A DNA stretch of 64,000 nucleotides from positions 682,001-746,000 of the forward strand of contig JADJPF010000001.1 of the NCBI GenBank assembly GCA_016713405.1, written 5' to 3'. Positions 44,772-54,066 of the stretch are shown piece by piece. Under the pieces are notes generated by a model. The model had not been told where the DNA came from and did no database searches. It saw nothing but the letters and a program-made list of their open reading frames with translations. Numbering within the stretch: the first letter of the stretch is position 1; every line of letters starts with the position of its first letter. Both the position numbers and the translations under genes were made by a program. Source of the DNA: Blastocatellia bacterium. Lineage in GTDB: Bacteria; Acidobacteriota; Blastocatellia; Chloracidobacteriales; JADJPF01.

Positions 44772-44853
44772 TAAAATTTTATCTAAGAACTTTATTATAA
44801 ATTTTATAAACTATGGATAATTTTTATTTATTTTGATCTTTAAAACAGGATTT

Positions 44854-46656
44854 TTAGAAATATTCGCTCCACAATATTTCTAGTTTATTGTTTAAAAAAC
44901 CTTCTCGACAAGCATGACGCTGAATTTTACCACTAGAAGTTTTTAGAATAGATCCAGCTTTAAGTAATAATATTGCATAAACAGGCAGATCATGGTTTTC
45001 TGAGATTAGTTTCTGAATTTTACTAATTACATCATGTCCTGAAAAGGGTTGAGGGGATTTTGGGTCTCCAATAGGATCAGCAGCTTCTTCACGTAGTAAT
45101 AAAATTTCTTTAAGTGTTTCTGATTTTTGGCTATCACGTTCAAAGCGACGTTCAATTTCTGCCATTACTATAAGTTTTTCTTCACCATTATGCTCAATAG
45201 CTATAGCAGCACAAAACCCAGGACGAATGGAAGGGTGGCTATTTTCAACTGTCCATTCAATATCTTGTGGATAATGGTTTTGGCCGCCAACAATAATTAA
45301 ATCTTTAAGACGACCTGTAATGAAAAGTTCTCCATTTTTTGTAAAACCTAAATCACCTGTACGAAGAAAAGGCCCCATATTTGTGTCAGAAGTAAAAGCC
45401 TGGAAGGTTTGTATATTTTGCTCAGCTTTATTCCAATAACCTTGAGCAACACTGTCACCTTTTACCCAAATTTCACCAATCTGTAAGTCTTGAAGTTGTA
45501 GTTTTGTATCTGGGTTAACAATAATTACTTGTTGTTGAGAAGTGCATTGACCAGAACTAACTAAATATTGGTGATTTTTATCTTGGCTATCAACTTCTAC
45601 TACGTAACCTTGCCTTAGTTTTACTCTATCAACACAACAAATATGATTAATATATCCACCTGTAACAAATAATGTTGCTTCTGCTAGTCCATAACATGGA
45701 AAAAAAACCTCACGGCGAAACCCGCAACTCTTAAAAGTTTGATAAAAGGCTTCTAATATTTCTAATCTGACAGGTTCAGCACCATTAAAGGCTACTTCCC
45801 AACAGGTTAAGTCAAGTTGGGATATTTGCTCTATGGATAATTTTCTACAGCAATAATCATAAGCAAAATTAGGCCCACCACTTACAGATGCACGATAATT
45901 TGAAATAGCTTTTAGCCAGCGAAAAGGCTGTTGTACAAAATCTAATGGAGAAATAAATATAAATGGGTATCCTGTATAAATAGGCTGAATAATATTACCT
46001 ATTAGACCCATATCATGATAAAAGGGAAGCCATCCAACCCCTATAGACTTTTTTGTTTGCCTAAAAGCTGTTTGGATTAAGGCTTCATTATTGAGTAAAT
46101 TACCATGACTAACCATTACACCTTTAGGTGTTGATGTTGAGCCAGAGGTATACTGCAAAAAAGAGAGGGTATTAATATCAATATTGGGCAATTGCCATTC
46201 TTCAGCCATTTTAGGGTTTATTTGGTTGGTAGATAACCAAAGTATTTCTGAAAGAACTTCATTTTCAGAAAGAGCAGGTTTAATAGCCTTAGCAATTTGT
46301 GAGGTAGTAAGAGCTATTGCAGGTTGAGCATCTTGAATAATTGATAGTAATTTTGGCAGATTCCGGCTCATTCGTGCTGGATGCGGTGGATAACATGGAA
46401 CTGCTATAACGCCAGCATATAAACAGCCAAAAAAAGCAGCGATAAAGTCCAAACCAGGTTGGTATAACAATAATGCTCGTTCACCTTCTAGATGAAATTT
46501 CTGTAATTCTGCGGCAATAGCGCGAGCAACACTATCAAGCTTGCCATAAGTAAAATAGTCTTGTTCTAGATCGTTTTCTCCTAAAAATGTATAAATTTTT
46601 TTCTCTGGATTTTCTTGTGTTCGCATCCTTAAAAGGTCAACTAAAGTTGAATACAT
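44854..46656 (-). CDS. fatty acyl-AMP ligase (FAAL), lipid starter loading
   Basis: An ANL-superfamily protein of about 600 residues with the FAAL hallmarks: SFLQYTSGSTSTPKGVMVSHGN, GWLPFYHDMGLIGNI, SGGPNFAYDYC, FLRTGDLGF and a terminal LKTSSGKIQRHACREGF. FAALs form acyl-AMP from a fatty acid and pass the acyl group to an ACP without CoA. The adjacent PKS begins with an ACP of the matching type, so this enzyme should install the lipid tail. I prefer ATG 46656 (MYSTLVDLLRMRTQ). A GTG at 46674 adds six residues, and the AAGGTGG ribosome site overlaps it, so the choice is not certain. This is the first gene of the locus. Confidence 0.93.
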   Translation of the reverse strand: MYSTLVDLLRMRTQENPEKKIYTFLGENDLEQDYFTYGKLDSVARAIAAELQKFHLEGERALLLYQPGLDFIAAFFGCLYAGVIAVPCYPPHPARMSRNLPKLLSIIQDAQPAIALTTSQIAKAIKPALSENEVLSEILWLSTNQINPKMAEEWQLPNIDINTLSFLQYTSGSTSTPKGVMVSHGNLLNNEALIQTAFRQTKKSIGVGWLPFYHDMGLIGNIIQPIYTGYPFIFISPLDFVQQPFRWLKAISNYRASVSGGPNFAYDYCCRKLSIEQISQLDLTCWEVAFNGAEPVRLEILEAFYQTFKSCGFRREVFFPCYGLAEATLFVTGGYINHICCVDRVKLRQGYVVEVDSQDKNHQYLVSSGQCTSQQQVIIVNPDTKLQLQDLQIGEIWVKGDSVAQGYWNKAEQNIQTFQAFTSDTNMGPFLRTGDLGFTKNGELFITGRLKDLIIVGGQNHYPQDIEWTVENSHPSIRPGFCAAIAIEHNGEEKLIVMAEIERRFERDSQKSETLKEILLLREEAADPIGDPKSPQPFSGHDVISKIQKLISENHDLPVYAILLLKAGSILKTSSGKIQRHACREGFLNNKLEILWSEYF

Positions 46657-46674
46657 ATATTTGATTAAGACCAC

Positions 46675-47302
46675 CTTAACTGGAAATTTAAAATTAAGAG
46701 ATAAGAGTTATTTTTCTTAACTCTATATAATAATTAGGCATAAAAATAAATTTGAAATGTATAAATTAATGCACACCAAGACCTTAGACACAAACAACTA
46801 TTAATTTTAGAGTAGTTTAGATAGTTTATAGTGCTGATTTTATATTAAGCTAAAGTATTAAATATTTTAAATTATTGTAAAATGGTCTAAACAGGTTACT
46901 TTTAAACAATATCCATTTCCTAAATTTTTAAGGACAAAATGGACTTAAAAGCAAGATACTAAATAAATAATAAAGTATTTTTAATAAAATTATGGGAAAA
47001 TTTTCTAGGTACTGGATTTTATGACATGTTGGTAATCATCTGCAACTTAAAACTTGTGAACCTAACATATTAAGATAAATAGCTGACAAAAACAAGAAAG
47101 TTTATTTAGTATTAAGTACTTTGTTTACAATGTATTAAGTTTATAAATTAAAGTTAGAGTATTTACGTAAAGCTAATATTTTTGATGTATTAAGTTTTAT
47201 TTTCCATTTGTTTTTGTTAGCTTATTTATTGACTTGCAGCACTATATTTGCCAAACTTTATTTTTAATTTTTTAATATGCCATAATTAGTATAGGGTTTT
47301 AC
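46675..47302. other. AT-rich divergent intergenic region
   Basis: A 628-bp gap between the divergent FAAL and TPR genes. No coding frame is supported. A 7-bp stem (AGAGTTA/TAACTCT, near 46706-46727) lies close to the FAAL start. AGGG 7 nt before ATG 47303 is a fair ribosome site for the TPR gene. Promoters for both directions must be here, but the base composition makes any -10 match uninformative. Confidence 0.6.
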
Positions 47303-48043
47303 ATGAAAATAGTTAATGAAAATTTAATAAATTCTATTATAAAAAAAGCATATTTTTATCTTCCCAAAATATTGTTATCATTAATTTTAGTAATAGAAAT
47401 TTCACCTTATTCTTTTACACAAGTAAGATTAAAAATAGATGATTTAAAGCCCAAAAAAACAAGATTAGATTTAGACTCTATAAGTACCTCAACACGTCTT
47501 AATTTAGATTCTACTACAGGTACAAAAACCAAGGTAAACTCCTTAACACGTCTTAACTTAGATGAATATGGACAAAAATTAAATATAAAACAAATTGGAG
47601 AATCCTCTGTACAAACTACTATGTATGTAATTGATTTATCTATTGATGAGTCTGGAAAAAAGCCTATTAAAAGAACTCTTTCAGAATGGGAACTGCTTAC
47701 GGAAAAAGCTAATAAGATTATAGATAAAGAGATTATAGGGGATTCTGATATAGAAGAAGCTGTAAAATTATATAACAAAGCTTTGGAACTAAATCCTAAA
47801 ACAATACTTCCTTATCTTGGGTTAGGTTATGCACATTTAAGAGTTCGTAATTTTGAAAAATCAGTCTTTTATTATCAAGAAGCAACAAAACAAAACCCTA
47901 AAAATATTGAAGCTAAGACTAATTTGGCTGTAGCAATATACTACACAGGCAAAATAGATGAAGCTATAAAAGAATATACAGAAGCTTTAACGCTCAGTAA
48001 AAATTTATCTCCAGAGTTAAATTTTAATTTAGCTATAGCCTAA
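47303..48043 (+). CDS. TPR-repeat protein, N-terminal part (ends at in-frame TAA)
   Basis: Starts with a basic segment and a hydrophobic helix (PKILLSLILVIEISPYSF), a signal peptide or anchor, so the protein acts at or beyond the membrane. Residues about 50-90 hold three copies of TRL[DN]LD, then a spacer. TPR units follow from about residue 150 (SDIEEAVKLYNKALELNPK, PYLGLGYAHLRVRNFEKSVFYYQEA, AKTNLAVAIYYTGKIDEAIKEYTEAL). The stop at 48041-48043 replaces a residue inside a TPR (NLAIA then AHKGNFEEAIEHYKKAL) and the same frame continues to 48958. The function is not known. It lies upstream of a kinase gene on the same strand. Confidence 0.75.
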   Translation: MKIVNENLINSIIKKAYFYLPKILLSLILVIEISPYSFTQVRLKIDDLKPKKTRLDLDSISTSTRLNLDSTTGTKTKVNSLTRLNLDEYGQKLNIKQIGESSVQTTMYVIDLSIDESGKKPIKRTLSEWELLTEKANKIIDKEIIGDSDIEEAVKLYNKALELNPKTILPYLGLGYAHLRVRNFEKSVFYYQEATKQNPKNIEAKTNLAVAIYYTGKIDEAIKEYTEALTLSKNLSPELNFNLAIA

Positions 48044-48958
48044 GCACACAAAGGCAATTTTGAAGAAGCTATTGAACATTATAAGAAAGCTTTAGCACAA
48101 CAGAAAAATTATGCAGAAGTTTACAATAATTTAGGTTTAATTTATGAAGCTAAGGACGATGTTGAGTCTGCCACAAATAGTTTTAAGGAAGCTATTAAAT
48201 TAAAAAAGGGAAACTATCCTTTAGCTTACTATAATTTAGCTCGATTACAAATTTCTAATAGAGATTATGGTAATGCAGTAAAATCTCTTACGGCAGCTAT
48301 TGAGCAAAAAAAAACTTTTTCACAAGCATATCTAACTTTGGGTAATGCCTATCTTTTACAAGCTACAAGCGGGCAAGATCTTAAATTAGAAGATATAGAT
48401 TTAGCTATTAAAAATTATCGTCAAGCAATAGAACTTAATAATAATTTTTATCCCTTAGCACATGAAAACTTAGCTATTGCTCTTTCACAAAAGGATGCTG
48501 ACAAAGAAGCTTTTGCTGAATTTAGGTTAGCTGTAGAACAATATGAAGGTAAATGTCCTAAAACTTTTAGTAATTTGTTAGCTACTATTGATAAAAAAAA
48601 TAAGTCTCCAATTTATCTTATAGGAGATGAATTAGCTGATAGAGATAATCCAAGTAGCCTAAAACGTAGGTATAGGGATTTGCAGATATTAAAGAAAAAT
48701 GCAAGTAATTTAGACCAAGAGTATAAAACACAATTACTTGAAAATTTAGAAGAGTTTTTGCAAAACTATCAAAACCTAGAGGATGAAGACAAGAATTTAG
48801 CCGATATTCGCTTTTGTGCAGGGCGTATTTATTTGGTTACAGGTGAATGGCAAGAAGCTATTAATGAATTTGATACAGGATTAAAGCTATCTGGAAATAA
48901 CGATAAAGAACTGTTAGTTTGGTTAAAATCAACTTTAGAGTTATTATTTTATTTATAA
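48044..48958 (+). CDS. TPR-repeat protein, C-terminal part
   Basis: The same frame as the preceding piece, continuing after TAA. Further TPR units are visible (NFEEAIEHYKKALAQQKNYAEVYNNLGLIYEA, YPLAYYNLARLQISNRDYGNAVKSL, DIDLAIKNYRQAIELNNNFYPLAHENLAIA). A non-repeat region about 110 residues long and a last TPR-like helix pair (EWQEAINEFDTGLKLSGNND) follow. Together the two parts make about 552 residues and nine or so TPRs, a scaffold for protein contacts. No initiation site is apparent here. A TTG at 48338 is merely the first alternative start. Confidence 0.65.
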   Translation, partial: AHKGNFEEAIEHYKKALAQQKNYAEVYNNLGLIYEAKDDVESATNSFKEAIKLKKGNYPLAYYNLARLQISNRDYGNAVKSLTAAIEQKKTFSQAYLTLGNAYLLQATSGQDLKLEDIDLAIKNYRQAIELNNNFYPLAHENLAIALSQKDADKEAFAEFRLAVEQYEGKCPKTFSNLLATIDKKNKSPIYLIGDELADRDNPSSLKRRYRDLQILKKNASNLDQEYKTQLLENLEEFLQNYQNLEDEDKNLADIRFCAGRIYLVTGEWQEAINEFDTGLKLSGNNDKELLVWLKSTLELLFYL

Positions 48959-49035
48959 ATAATATTGTGTAAGTTAAAAATAGTAAAATAAGTTTGAGAG
49001 TCTATTTTCTGGATTATTCTCAAACTAAAGGGGGT

Positions 49036-49068
49036 GGTGCTTTTGCCCTAAAAGCGGTTTTTTGCACC
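49036..49068. other. G/C-rich stem-loop upstream of the kinase gene
   Basis: GGTGC (49036-49040) pairs with GCACC (49064-49068). Inside, TTTT and AAAA can also pair around GCCCT. A G run precedes it and only about 12 nt separate it from the kinase ATG, which has no clear Shine-Dalgarno. It could end the TPR transcript or influence kinase translation. Confidence 0.35.
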
Positions 49069-49080
49069 TAATAAAAAACG

Positions 49081-50859
49081 ATGAATCCTTCTGAAACAAA
49101 AGTAGGCGTTGGAACAGTTATAGACAACAAATATAAGGTTGTTTCTTCAATGGGTCAGGGTGGAATGGGGGAGGTTTTTAAAGTTGCCCATATTCATTTA
49201 GGAAAGATTTTTGCCTTAAAAGTTGTAAAATTCCAAGATGTAGATGCTGACATCCATAAAATAGTGAGGTTTAATCGTGAAGCTAAAGTCTTAGCCAAAC
49301 TTCAACACCCAAATATTGTTATGATAACAGATTTTGGGGTTATCAATAATAAAGTACCTTATCTTGTAATGGATTATATTGAAGGTATAACTTTAAGAGA
49401 ATTAATAAATAATAAAAAAGTTATTGGTTATGTAGAAGCTCTTGATATCACTAAACAAATTGCAGCAGGTTTATACCAAGCACATATCCAAGGAATTATA
49501 CATAGAGACTTAAAACCTGAAAATATAATGATTCAGCAACTGCTTGACGGCCAAATAATAGTTAGAATACTAGACTTTGGCATCGCTAAAATTGTTTCTA
49601 AGGAAGAAGGAGAAGTTAATATTTCTAAAGATGGATCTTTAGGCACGCTTAAGTATATGTCCTATGAGCAAGCTATGGGAGAAGAGGTAGACTTACGGAC
49701 AGATATTTACTCGTTAAGTTTAATACTTTTTGAGATGATAACAGGTAATACCACTTCTTTTATGCTAGATGATGCTAAAATGGCTCATGAACTAGTAAAT
49801 AACTTGCCTTATGAAGTAAGTCAAATTATTCATAAAGGACTTTCTAAGTTTGCTGATAAAAGGCAACAAACCGCTTTGGAATTAAGACGTGAAATAGAAG
49901 CTTTTGAAATGGGTGTAAGTTTCGATGATTTACTTCAGAAAAATTCCAATATGAGTAATTTGATGGATAAACCTAGTAGTAAGCAAACTAAAGAGTTAAA
50001 ACAAAATCGTACAAATTCTTATAAACTTATTTCAAATACTCATGAAGGAAAGAAAACAAACAAGGCTGGAGAAAATTCTAAAAATTCCAGTAGTGGTGAA
50101 ATTAATAAAAGTGTAGAAATTACAGCAGATACTAACAAAAAATCTTTTGGTAAATATAAAATACTATTAATAGCCCTATTTTTTGCTCTTGGAATATCAT
50201 TGAGCATTTATCATTTTGTGTTTAATCAAAAAACTGGCAAAGAGGAAGTTAAGAATACAGTAAAGGTTGATCCCCCTATGTTAGTTTCTATTAGCAGTAA
50301 TACTTTTAATATGGGATCAAATAAAGGTAAAGATATTTATGCTAAACCAGAGCATTTAGCCTCAATATCTGTTTTTTATGTAGCTAAAAAAATGGTGACT
50401 AATCAAGAGTATGCTGAGTTTATTAAAGATACCGGACATACTCCCCCTGTGTATTGGCAAGAAAAAAAACCTCCAGCTTATGTAATAAACCAACCTGTAA
50501 CACAAGTAAATTGGAAAGACGCTACTGCTTATTGTGAATGGCTTTCTGAAAAAACAGGTCATAGCTTTAGGTTACTTTTAGAAAAAGAATGGGAATACTT
50601 AGCACGAAATAAATCTAAATATGATATAGATATACTAAATGGTTTTTCGGAGTGGACAGGTAGTTCTTTGCAAGCCTACCCAGATGCTACTAAAGATTTA
50701 GCTCAAAAGATAGAGGCCGCAAATAAAGAGAAAGATAATAAAATTAAGATTTTTCGAGGCATTAATGAAGAATCAGAAAGTGATCCTACAACATTTCGTT
50801 TGTTTCAAATAGACACTTTTACTAATGAAAAATTAGGCTTTCGAGTTGCTCGTAATTGA
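49081..50859 (+). CDS. transmembrane Ser/Thr kinase with FGE/SUMF1-like sensor domain
   Basis: 592 residues. A PknB-type kinase domain at about 15-275 has MGQGGMGEV (G loop), FALKVVK (Lys), IIHRDLKPENIM (catalytic loop), ILDFGIAK and GTLKYMSYEQ. A Ser/Asn/Lys-rich linker precedes one membrane helix (KYKILLIALFFALGISLSIY, about 361-380). The C-terminal outer domain is formylglycine-generating-enzyme-like: NTFNMGSN, PVTQVNWKDATAYCEWL, FRLLLEKEWEYLA, GFSEWTGS, LGFRVARN. All kinase residues needed for activity are visible. I do not see the Cys pair of active FGE, so the outer domain probably binds a ligand. Substrates are unknown; the adjacent TPR protein is a candidate partner. Confidence 0.9.
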   Translation: MNPSETKVGVGTVIDNKYKVVSSMGQGGMGEVFKVAHIHLGKIFALKVVKFQDVDADIHKIVRFNREAKVLAKLQHPNIVMITDFGVINNKVPYLVMDYIEGITLRELINNKKVIGYVEALDITKQIAAGLYQAHIQGIIHRDLKPENIMIQQLLDGQIIVRILDFGIAKIVSKEEGEVNISKDGSLGTLKYMSYEQAMGEEVDLRTDIYSLSLILFEMITGNTTSFMLDDAKMAHELVNNLPYEVSQIIHKGLSKFADKRQQTALELRREIEAFEMGVSFDDLLQKNSNMSNLMDKPSSKQTKELKQNRTNSYKLISNTHEGKKTNKAGENSKNSSSGEINKSVEITADTNKKSFGKYKILLIALFFALGISLSIYHFVFNQKTGKEEVKNTVKVDPPMLVSISSNTFNMGSNKGKDIYAKPEHLASISVFYVAKKMVTNQEYAEFIKDTGHTPPVYWQEKKPPAYVINQPVTQVNWKDATAYCEWLSEKTGHSFRLLLEKEWEYLARNKSKYDIDILNGFSEWTGSSLQAYPDATKDLAQKIEAANKEKDNKIKIFRGINEESESDPTTFRLFQIDTFTNEKLGFRVARN

Positions 50860-50951
50860 AATTCTGGATTTGAAATTTTTTATTTAATAGGCTTCAATAT
50901 GATGCAAAATGAAAAACTATCACGGTATTAAGATTTCTTTATATTAATTGT

Positions 50952-50960
50952 TGCTATACT
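50952..50960 (+). promoter_or_regulatory. possible extended -10 promoter for the TonB receptor gene
   Basis: TGCTATACT matches the extended -10 pattern TGnTATAAT with one mismatch, about 105 bp before the receptor ATG. No convincing -35 is seen. Confidence 0.3.
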
Positions 50961-51065
50961 AAATTTCGTAATTTTTGCCAAACTCCAAAATAATTATTTA
51001 TATTTAACAAGAAGGGAGTACAGAAACTTAATGTTCTATATCTAAGTTTCTAAGTTAAAAACTCT

Positions 51066-51980
51066 ATGGTAAAATCGGTACGTTTTTTCTTTTTGTCTGT
51101 AACTATTATATTAGCGATTTTAATTTTTGGTAGCCATCAAGATATTTTTGCTCAAGCTGGTACAAGTTCCGCAGATTTTATTGGCACTATAACAGATGAA
51201 CAAAAAAATATTATTAGTAATGCTGAAGTTACAATTAAAGACCTAAAAACTAATTTAAGTAGAGTGGTTGCCACAGATGAAAAAGGTAGTTATTCCATTA
51301 GGCAATTAACTCCCGGTAAATATGAAATAAGAATTCAAGCTGATGGTTTTCAAAGCTATGTACAAGAAGTTTTACTGCAAGTAGGGACAATCGGAGTAGG
51401 TAATATTTCTCTTAAAGTTGGGCAATTAGAAGATGTAGTAGAAGTAAGTGCTAATGCTGGTGTAATAGAAAGCAATAAAACAGAAAGTAGCTCAAATGTT
51501 GATGCTAAAGCTATTACATCACTTCCTATAAACAAACGTAATTTTTTAGATCTAACACTTACAGCACCTAGGGTTAGAATTGATCGTACCCCACCACAAG
51601 GTGTTGCTACTAACTCTGGTTTTTCTGTAAACGGCCAATCTGCTCGCTCTAATAACATAACAATTGATGGCTTAGATAATAATGATCTTGGTTCTGGTAT
51701 TCCCCGTTCAGCATTTAGCCAGGATGCTATACAAGAGTTTCAAATAGTTACAGATAATTATTCAGCGGAATTTGGACGGGCTGTTGGTGGAGTAGTTAAT
51801 ATTATTACTAAAGGCGGTGGTAATAGTTTTAATGGAAGTAGTTTTTTCTTCTTTCGGGATGAGAGCATTGCAGCACGCGATTCTCTTGCGCCATTTAAAA
51901 CTCCATTTGAACAATATCAAGCTGGTATTATCCTAAGTGGCCCGATTAAAAAGATAAAGCTTTTTCTTTACTTCTTTTGA
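51066..51980 (+). CDS. TonB-dependent receptor, N-terminal part (frameshifted)
   Basis: A signal peptide (FFFLSVTIILAILIFGSHQDIFAQA) is followed by a carboxypeptidase-regulatory-like beta-sandwich (FIGTITDEQKNIISNAEVTIKDLKT, GSYSIRQLTPGKYEIRIQADGF). The plug domain comes next (SLPINKRNFLDLTLTAP, GFSVNGQSARSNNITIDGLDNND, AIQEFQIVTDNYSAEFGRAVGGVVNIITKGGGN). This Oar-like layout is typical of Acidobacteriota. The frame is lost at about 51.95-51.98 kb; the downstream barrel continues in another frame. The two parts form one gene of about 990 codons. Such receptors import or bind large ligands at the outer membrane. Confidence 0.87.
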   Translation: MVKSVRFFFLSVTIILAILIFGSHQDIFAQAGTSSADFIGTITDEQKNIISNAEVTIKDLKTNLSRVVATDEKGSYSIRQLTPGKYEIRIQADGFQSYVQEVLLQVGTIGVGNISLKVGQLEDVVEVSANAGVIESNKTESSSNVDAKAITSLPINKRNFLDLTLTAPRVRIDRTPPQGVATNSGFSVNGQSARSNNITIDGLDNNDLGSGIPRSAFSQDAIQEFQIVTDNYSAEFGRAVGGVVNIITKGGGNSFNGSSFFFFRDESIAARDSLAPFKTPFEQYQAGIILSGPIKKIKLFLYFF

Positions 51981-54048
51981 ACGTCTTTCACTTAAACAAG
52001 GTGTTGTTGTAACTGTAAGTGACCAAGTAATAAATGCTTTTCGTCGTCAAGGCTTCCAAGAAAGTAATGGATCTGTACCTAGTGGAGTTGGTAATACTTC
52101 TTTTTTAGGACGCATTGATTACCTATTAACACCTAATAATATTTTTAATGTACGATATAATTATGGTGGTTCTTTTGACGGGGCATTTTTGCCATTTTTT
52201 GGGGCCCGCACACAAAGCGCAGGAGGTACACAATTATTAAATGATAATTCTGTGGCTATAAGAAACACATATATAAATACAAAACTAAATCTTGTTAATG
52301 AAAGTCGCTTTCTCTATAGCCGTAGAGATCAAGATATTTTTGCTAATGGTGATTTTGTAGGTATAACTTTAATTACTCCTGAGGGTAGCATACAAGCCGG
52401 TTCTGGAACTATTCTACCTAACCCAAGCATAGAAAACATATATCATTTTGTAAATAATGATTCACTAAAAAAAAGCCGTAATCAAATAAAATTTGGAGTC
52501 GATTACATACGTATTACTGGAGAAGGTCGCGTACCAATAGTAGAAAAAGGTGCGGCTCAGTTTGAGCCAATAGATTTTGCAGCTTTAGCTGGAATGCCTG
52601 GACTTCCTTTTTTTACTGCTTTAGAAGCCTTTGATCCTGCTTCACGTACACCTATTCAACGTAGTTTTTTACAATTTGCTTCTGCTGCACTGCCGGGGAT
52701 GTTTCCAGGATTTCCATCCAATTTACCCTTAGTTGATTTGCCAATACCATTTGGCTATACACAGGGTTTTAATACTCAAGACCTAGTACCAATTGAGGCT
52801 AACCTTTTTTCAACATTCTTTCAAGATGATATTAAGTTAAAAGATAATTTATTAATAAAAGTAGGTTTACGTTATGATCTTAATCGGGTTAAATTAACCC
52901 CCAATAATAATGGGAATATCAGTCCGCGTATTGCTTTTTCCTACAATATTAAACCTAATTTAAATATACATGGTAGTTATGGACTTTTTTTTACTGTTCC
53001 ATTAATTGGCCCAGTTGCTAGTACCCAACCTTTAGAGCGTAAACTTTTATCATTACCTTTTCCATTTTCAATAGTTCCATACTCATTACCTAATAATAGG
53101 TTTCCAATTACCTCAACATTACCTTCAGGTGTAAATTTTCAACCTCAGTTTGGAGTAGAAACAGTTTTTGAAAAAAACTTACGTAATGGATATGCACAGC
53201 AAGCTAATTTTGGTTTTGACTACTTTTTTGACCAAAACACCGTTTTTTCTGCCTCATATGTAATGGTTAGAGGAATTAAAGTTTTTGGAGTACGTAACAT
53301 AAATCCTGTTGTTCGACCAGTTCCTAACGATCCTTTACAAAACGTAATTACAGGGCGAGTTGACCCTAGTCGTGGAGAAATCAATCAATTTGAATCAGCT
53401 TTTGATAGCTACTACCACTCTCTAACTTTAACAGCTAGAAAAAAATTATCTAACCGAATAGGATTTCTTGCTGCTTACACTTTTTCAAAAGCAATAGATA
53501 ATAGTGTAGATTTACTCCCAGACCTACAAGAAATACAAGATCCTCTAAATATAGGAGCAGAACGCGCTTTAAGTTTGCAAGATGCTCGTAGCCGGTTTGT
53601 TCTTTCTGGTGTTTGGCAACTTAGCTATAGTAAAAATGTACTGTTACGAGATTTTGAAGCTTCTACCATTCTTAATCTAGAATCAGGGCGGCCATATAAT
53701 CTACGTGCTGGTGTAGACTTAAATAATAATGGTGATGGGGGAGTTGCTGATAGACCGCCAGGCGTTCCCCGTAACGCAGGCAAAGCACCAGGTTTTGCCA
53801 ATCTTGATTTTAGACTAACACGCAATGTTAAGCTCAAGGAAAGTATTAACTTGCAAGCCACAGTTGAAATTTTTAATGTATTTAATCGTCTTAATGTTCG
53901 TGGGCAAAATCGCTTTTTCCCTCCTGACTCTAACGGAAATTTTAATTTACCAGCACAAAAAGACGGATTTTTTGTTTTGCCACCTTCACGCTTTTTTAAT
54001 ACTTTTGCACCAAGACAGTTTCAACTTGGCTTAAGAATTATGTTTTAG
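51973..54048 (+). CDS. TonB-dependent receptor, beta-barrel part
   Basis: Continues the receptor after the frameshift (SFERLSLKQGVVV, then GRIDYLLTPNNIFNVRYNYG). Alternating barrel strands run to the end, including LFSTFFQDDIKLKDNLLIKVGLRYDLN and FGFDYFFDQNTVFSASYVMV. The last residue is Phe (QFQLGLRIMF), the usual signal for outer-membrane insertion. The first listed alternative start (TTG 52189) is internal. Only 18 bp separate it from the MFS gene, so the two are probably co-transcribed. Confidence 0.87.
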   Translation, partial: SFERLSLKQGVVVTVSDQVINAFRRQGFQESNGSVPSGVGNTSFLGRIDYLLTPNNIFNVRYNYGGSFDGAFLPFFGARTQSAGGTQLLNDNSVAIRNTYINTKLNLVNESRFLYSRRDQDIFANGDFVGITLITPEGSIQAGSGTILPNPSIENIYHFVNNDSLKKSRNQIKFGVDYIRITGEGRVPIVEKGAAQFEPIDFAALAGMPGLPFFTALEAFDPASRTPIQRSFLQFASAALPGMFPGFPSNLPLVDLPIPFGYTQGFNTQDLVPIEANLFSTFFQDDIKLKDNLLIKVGLRYDLNRVKLTPNNNGNISPRIAFSYNIKPNLNIHGSYGLFFTVPLIGPVASTQPLERKLLSLPFPFSIVPYSLPNNRFPITSTLPSGVNFQPQFGVETVFEKNLRNGYAQQANFGFDYFFDQNTVFSASYVMVRGIKVFGVRNINPVVRPVPNDPLQNVITGRVDPSRGEINQFESAFDSYYHSLTLTARKKLSNRIGFLAAYTFSKAIDNSVDLLPDLQEIQDPLNIGAERALSLQDARSRFVLSGVWQLSYSKNVLLRDFEASTILNLESGRPYNLRAGVDLNNNGDGGVADRPPGVPRNAGKAPGFANLDFRLTRNVKLKESINLQATVEIFNVFNRLNVRGQNRFFPPDSNGNFNLPAQKDGFFVLPPSRFFNTFAPRQFQLGLRIMF

Positions 54049-54066
54049 GCATAGTTGCAGATATTT

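Noticed and set aside
6180..46656. Thioesterase release domain or MbtH-like gene
   Set aside because: None found; the terminal domain is clearly a reductase, and no small MbtH pattern was seen in the window.
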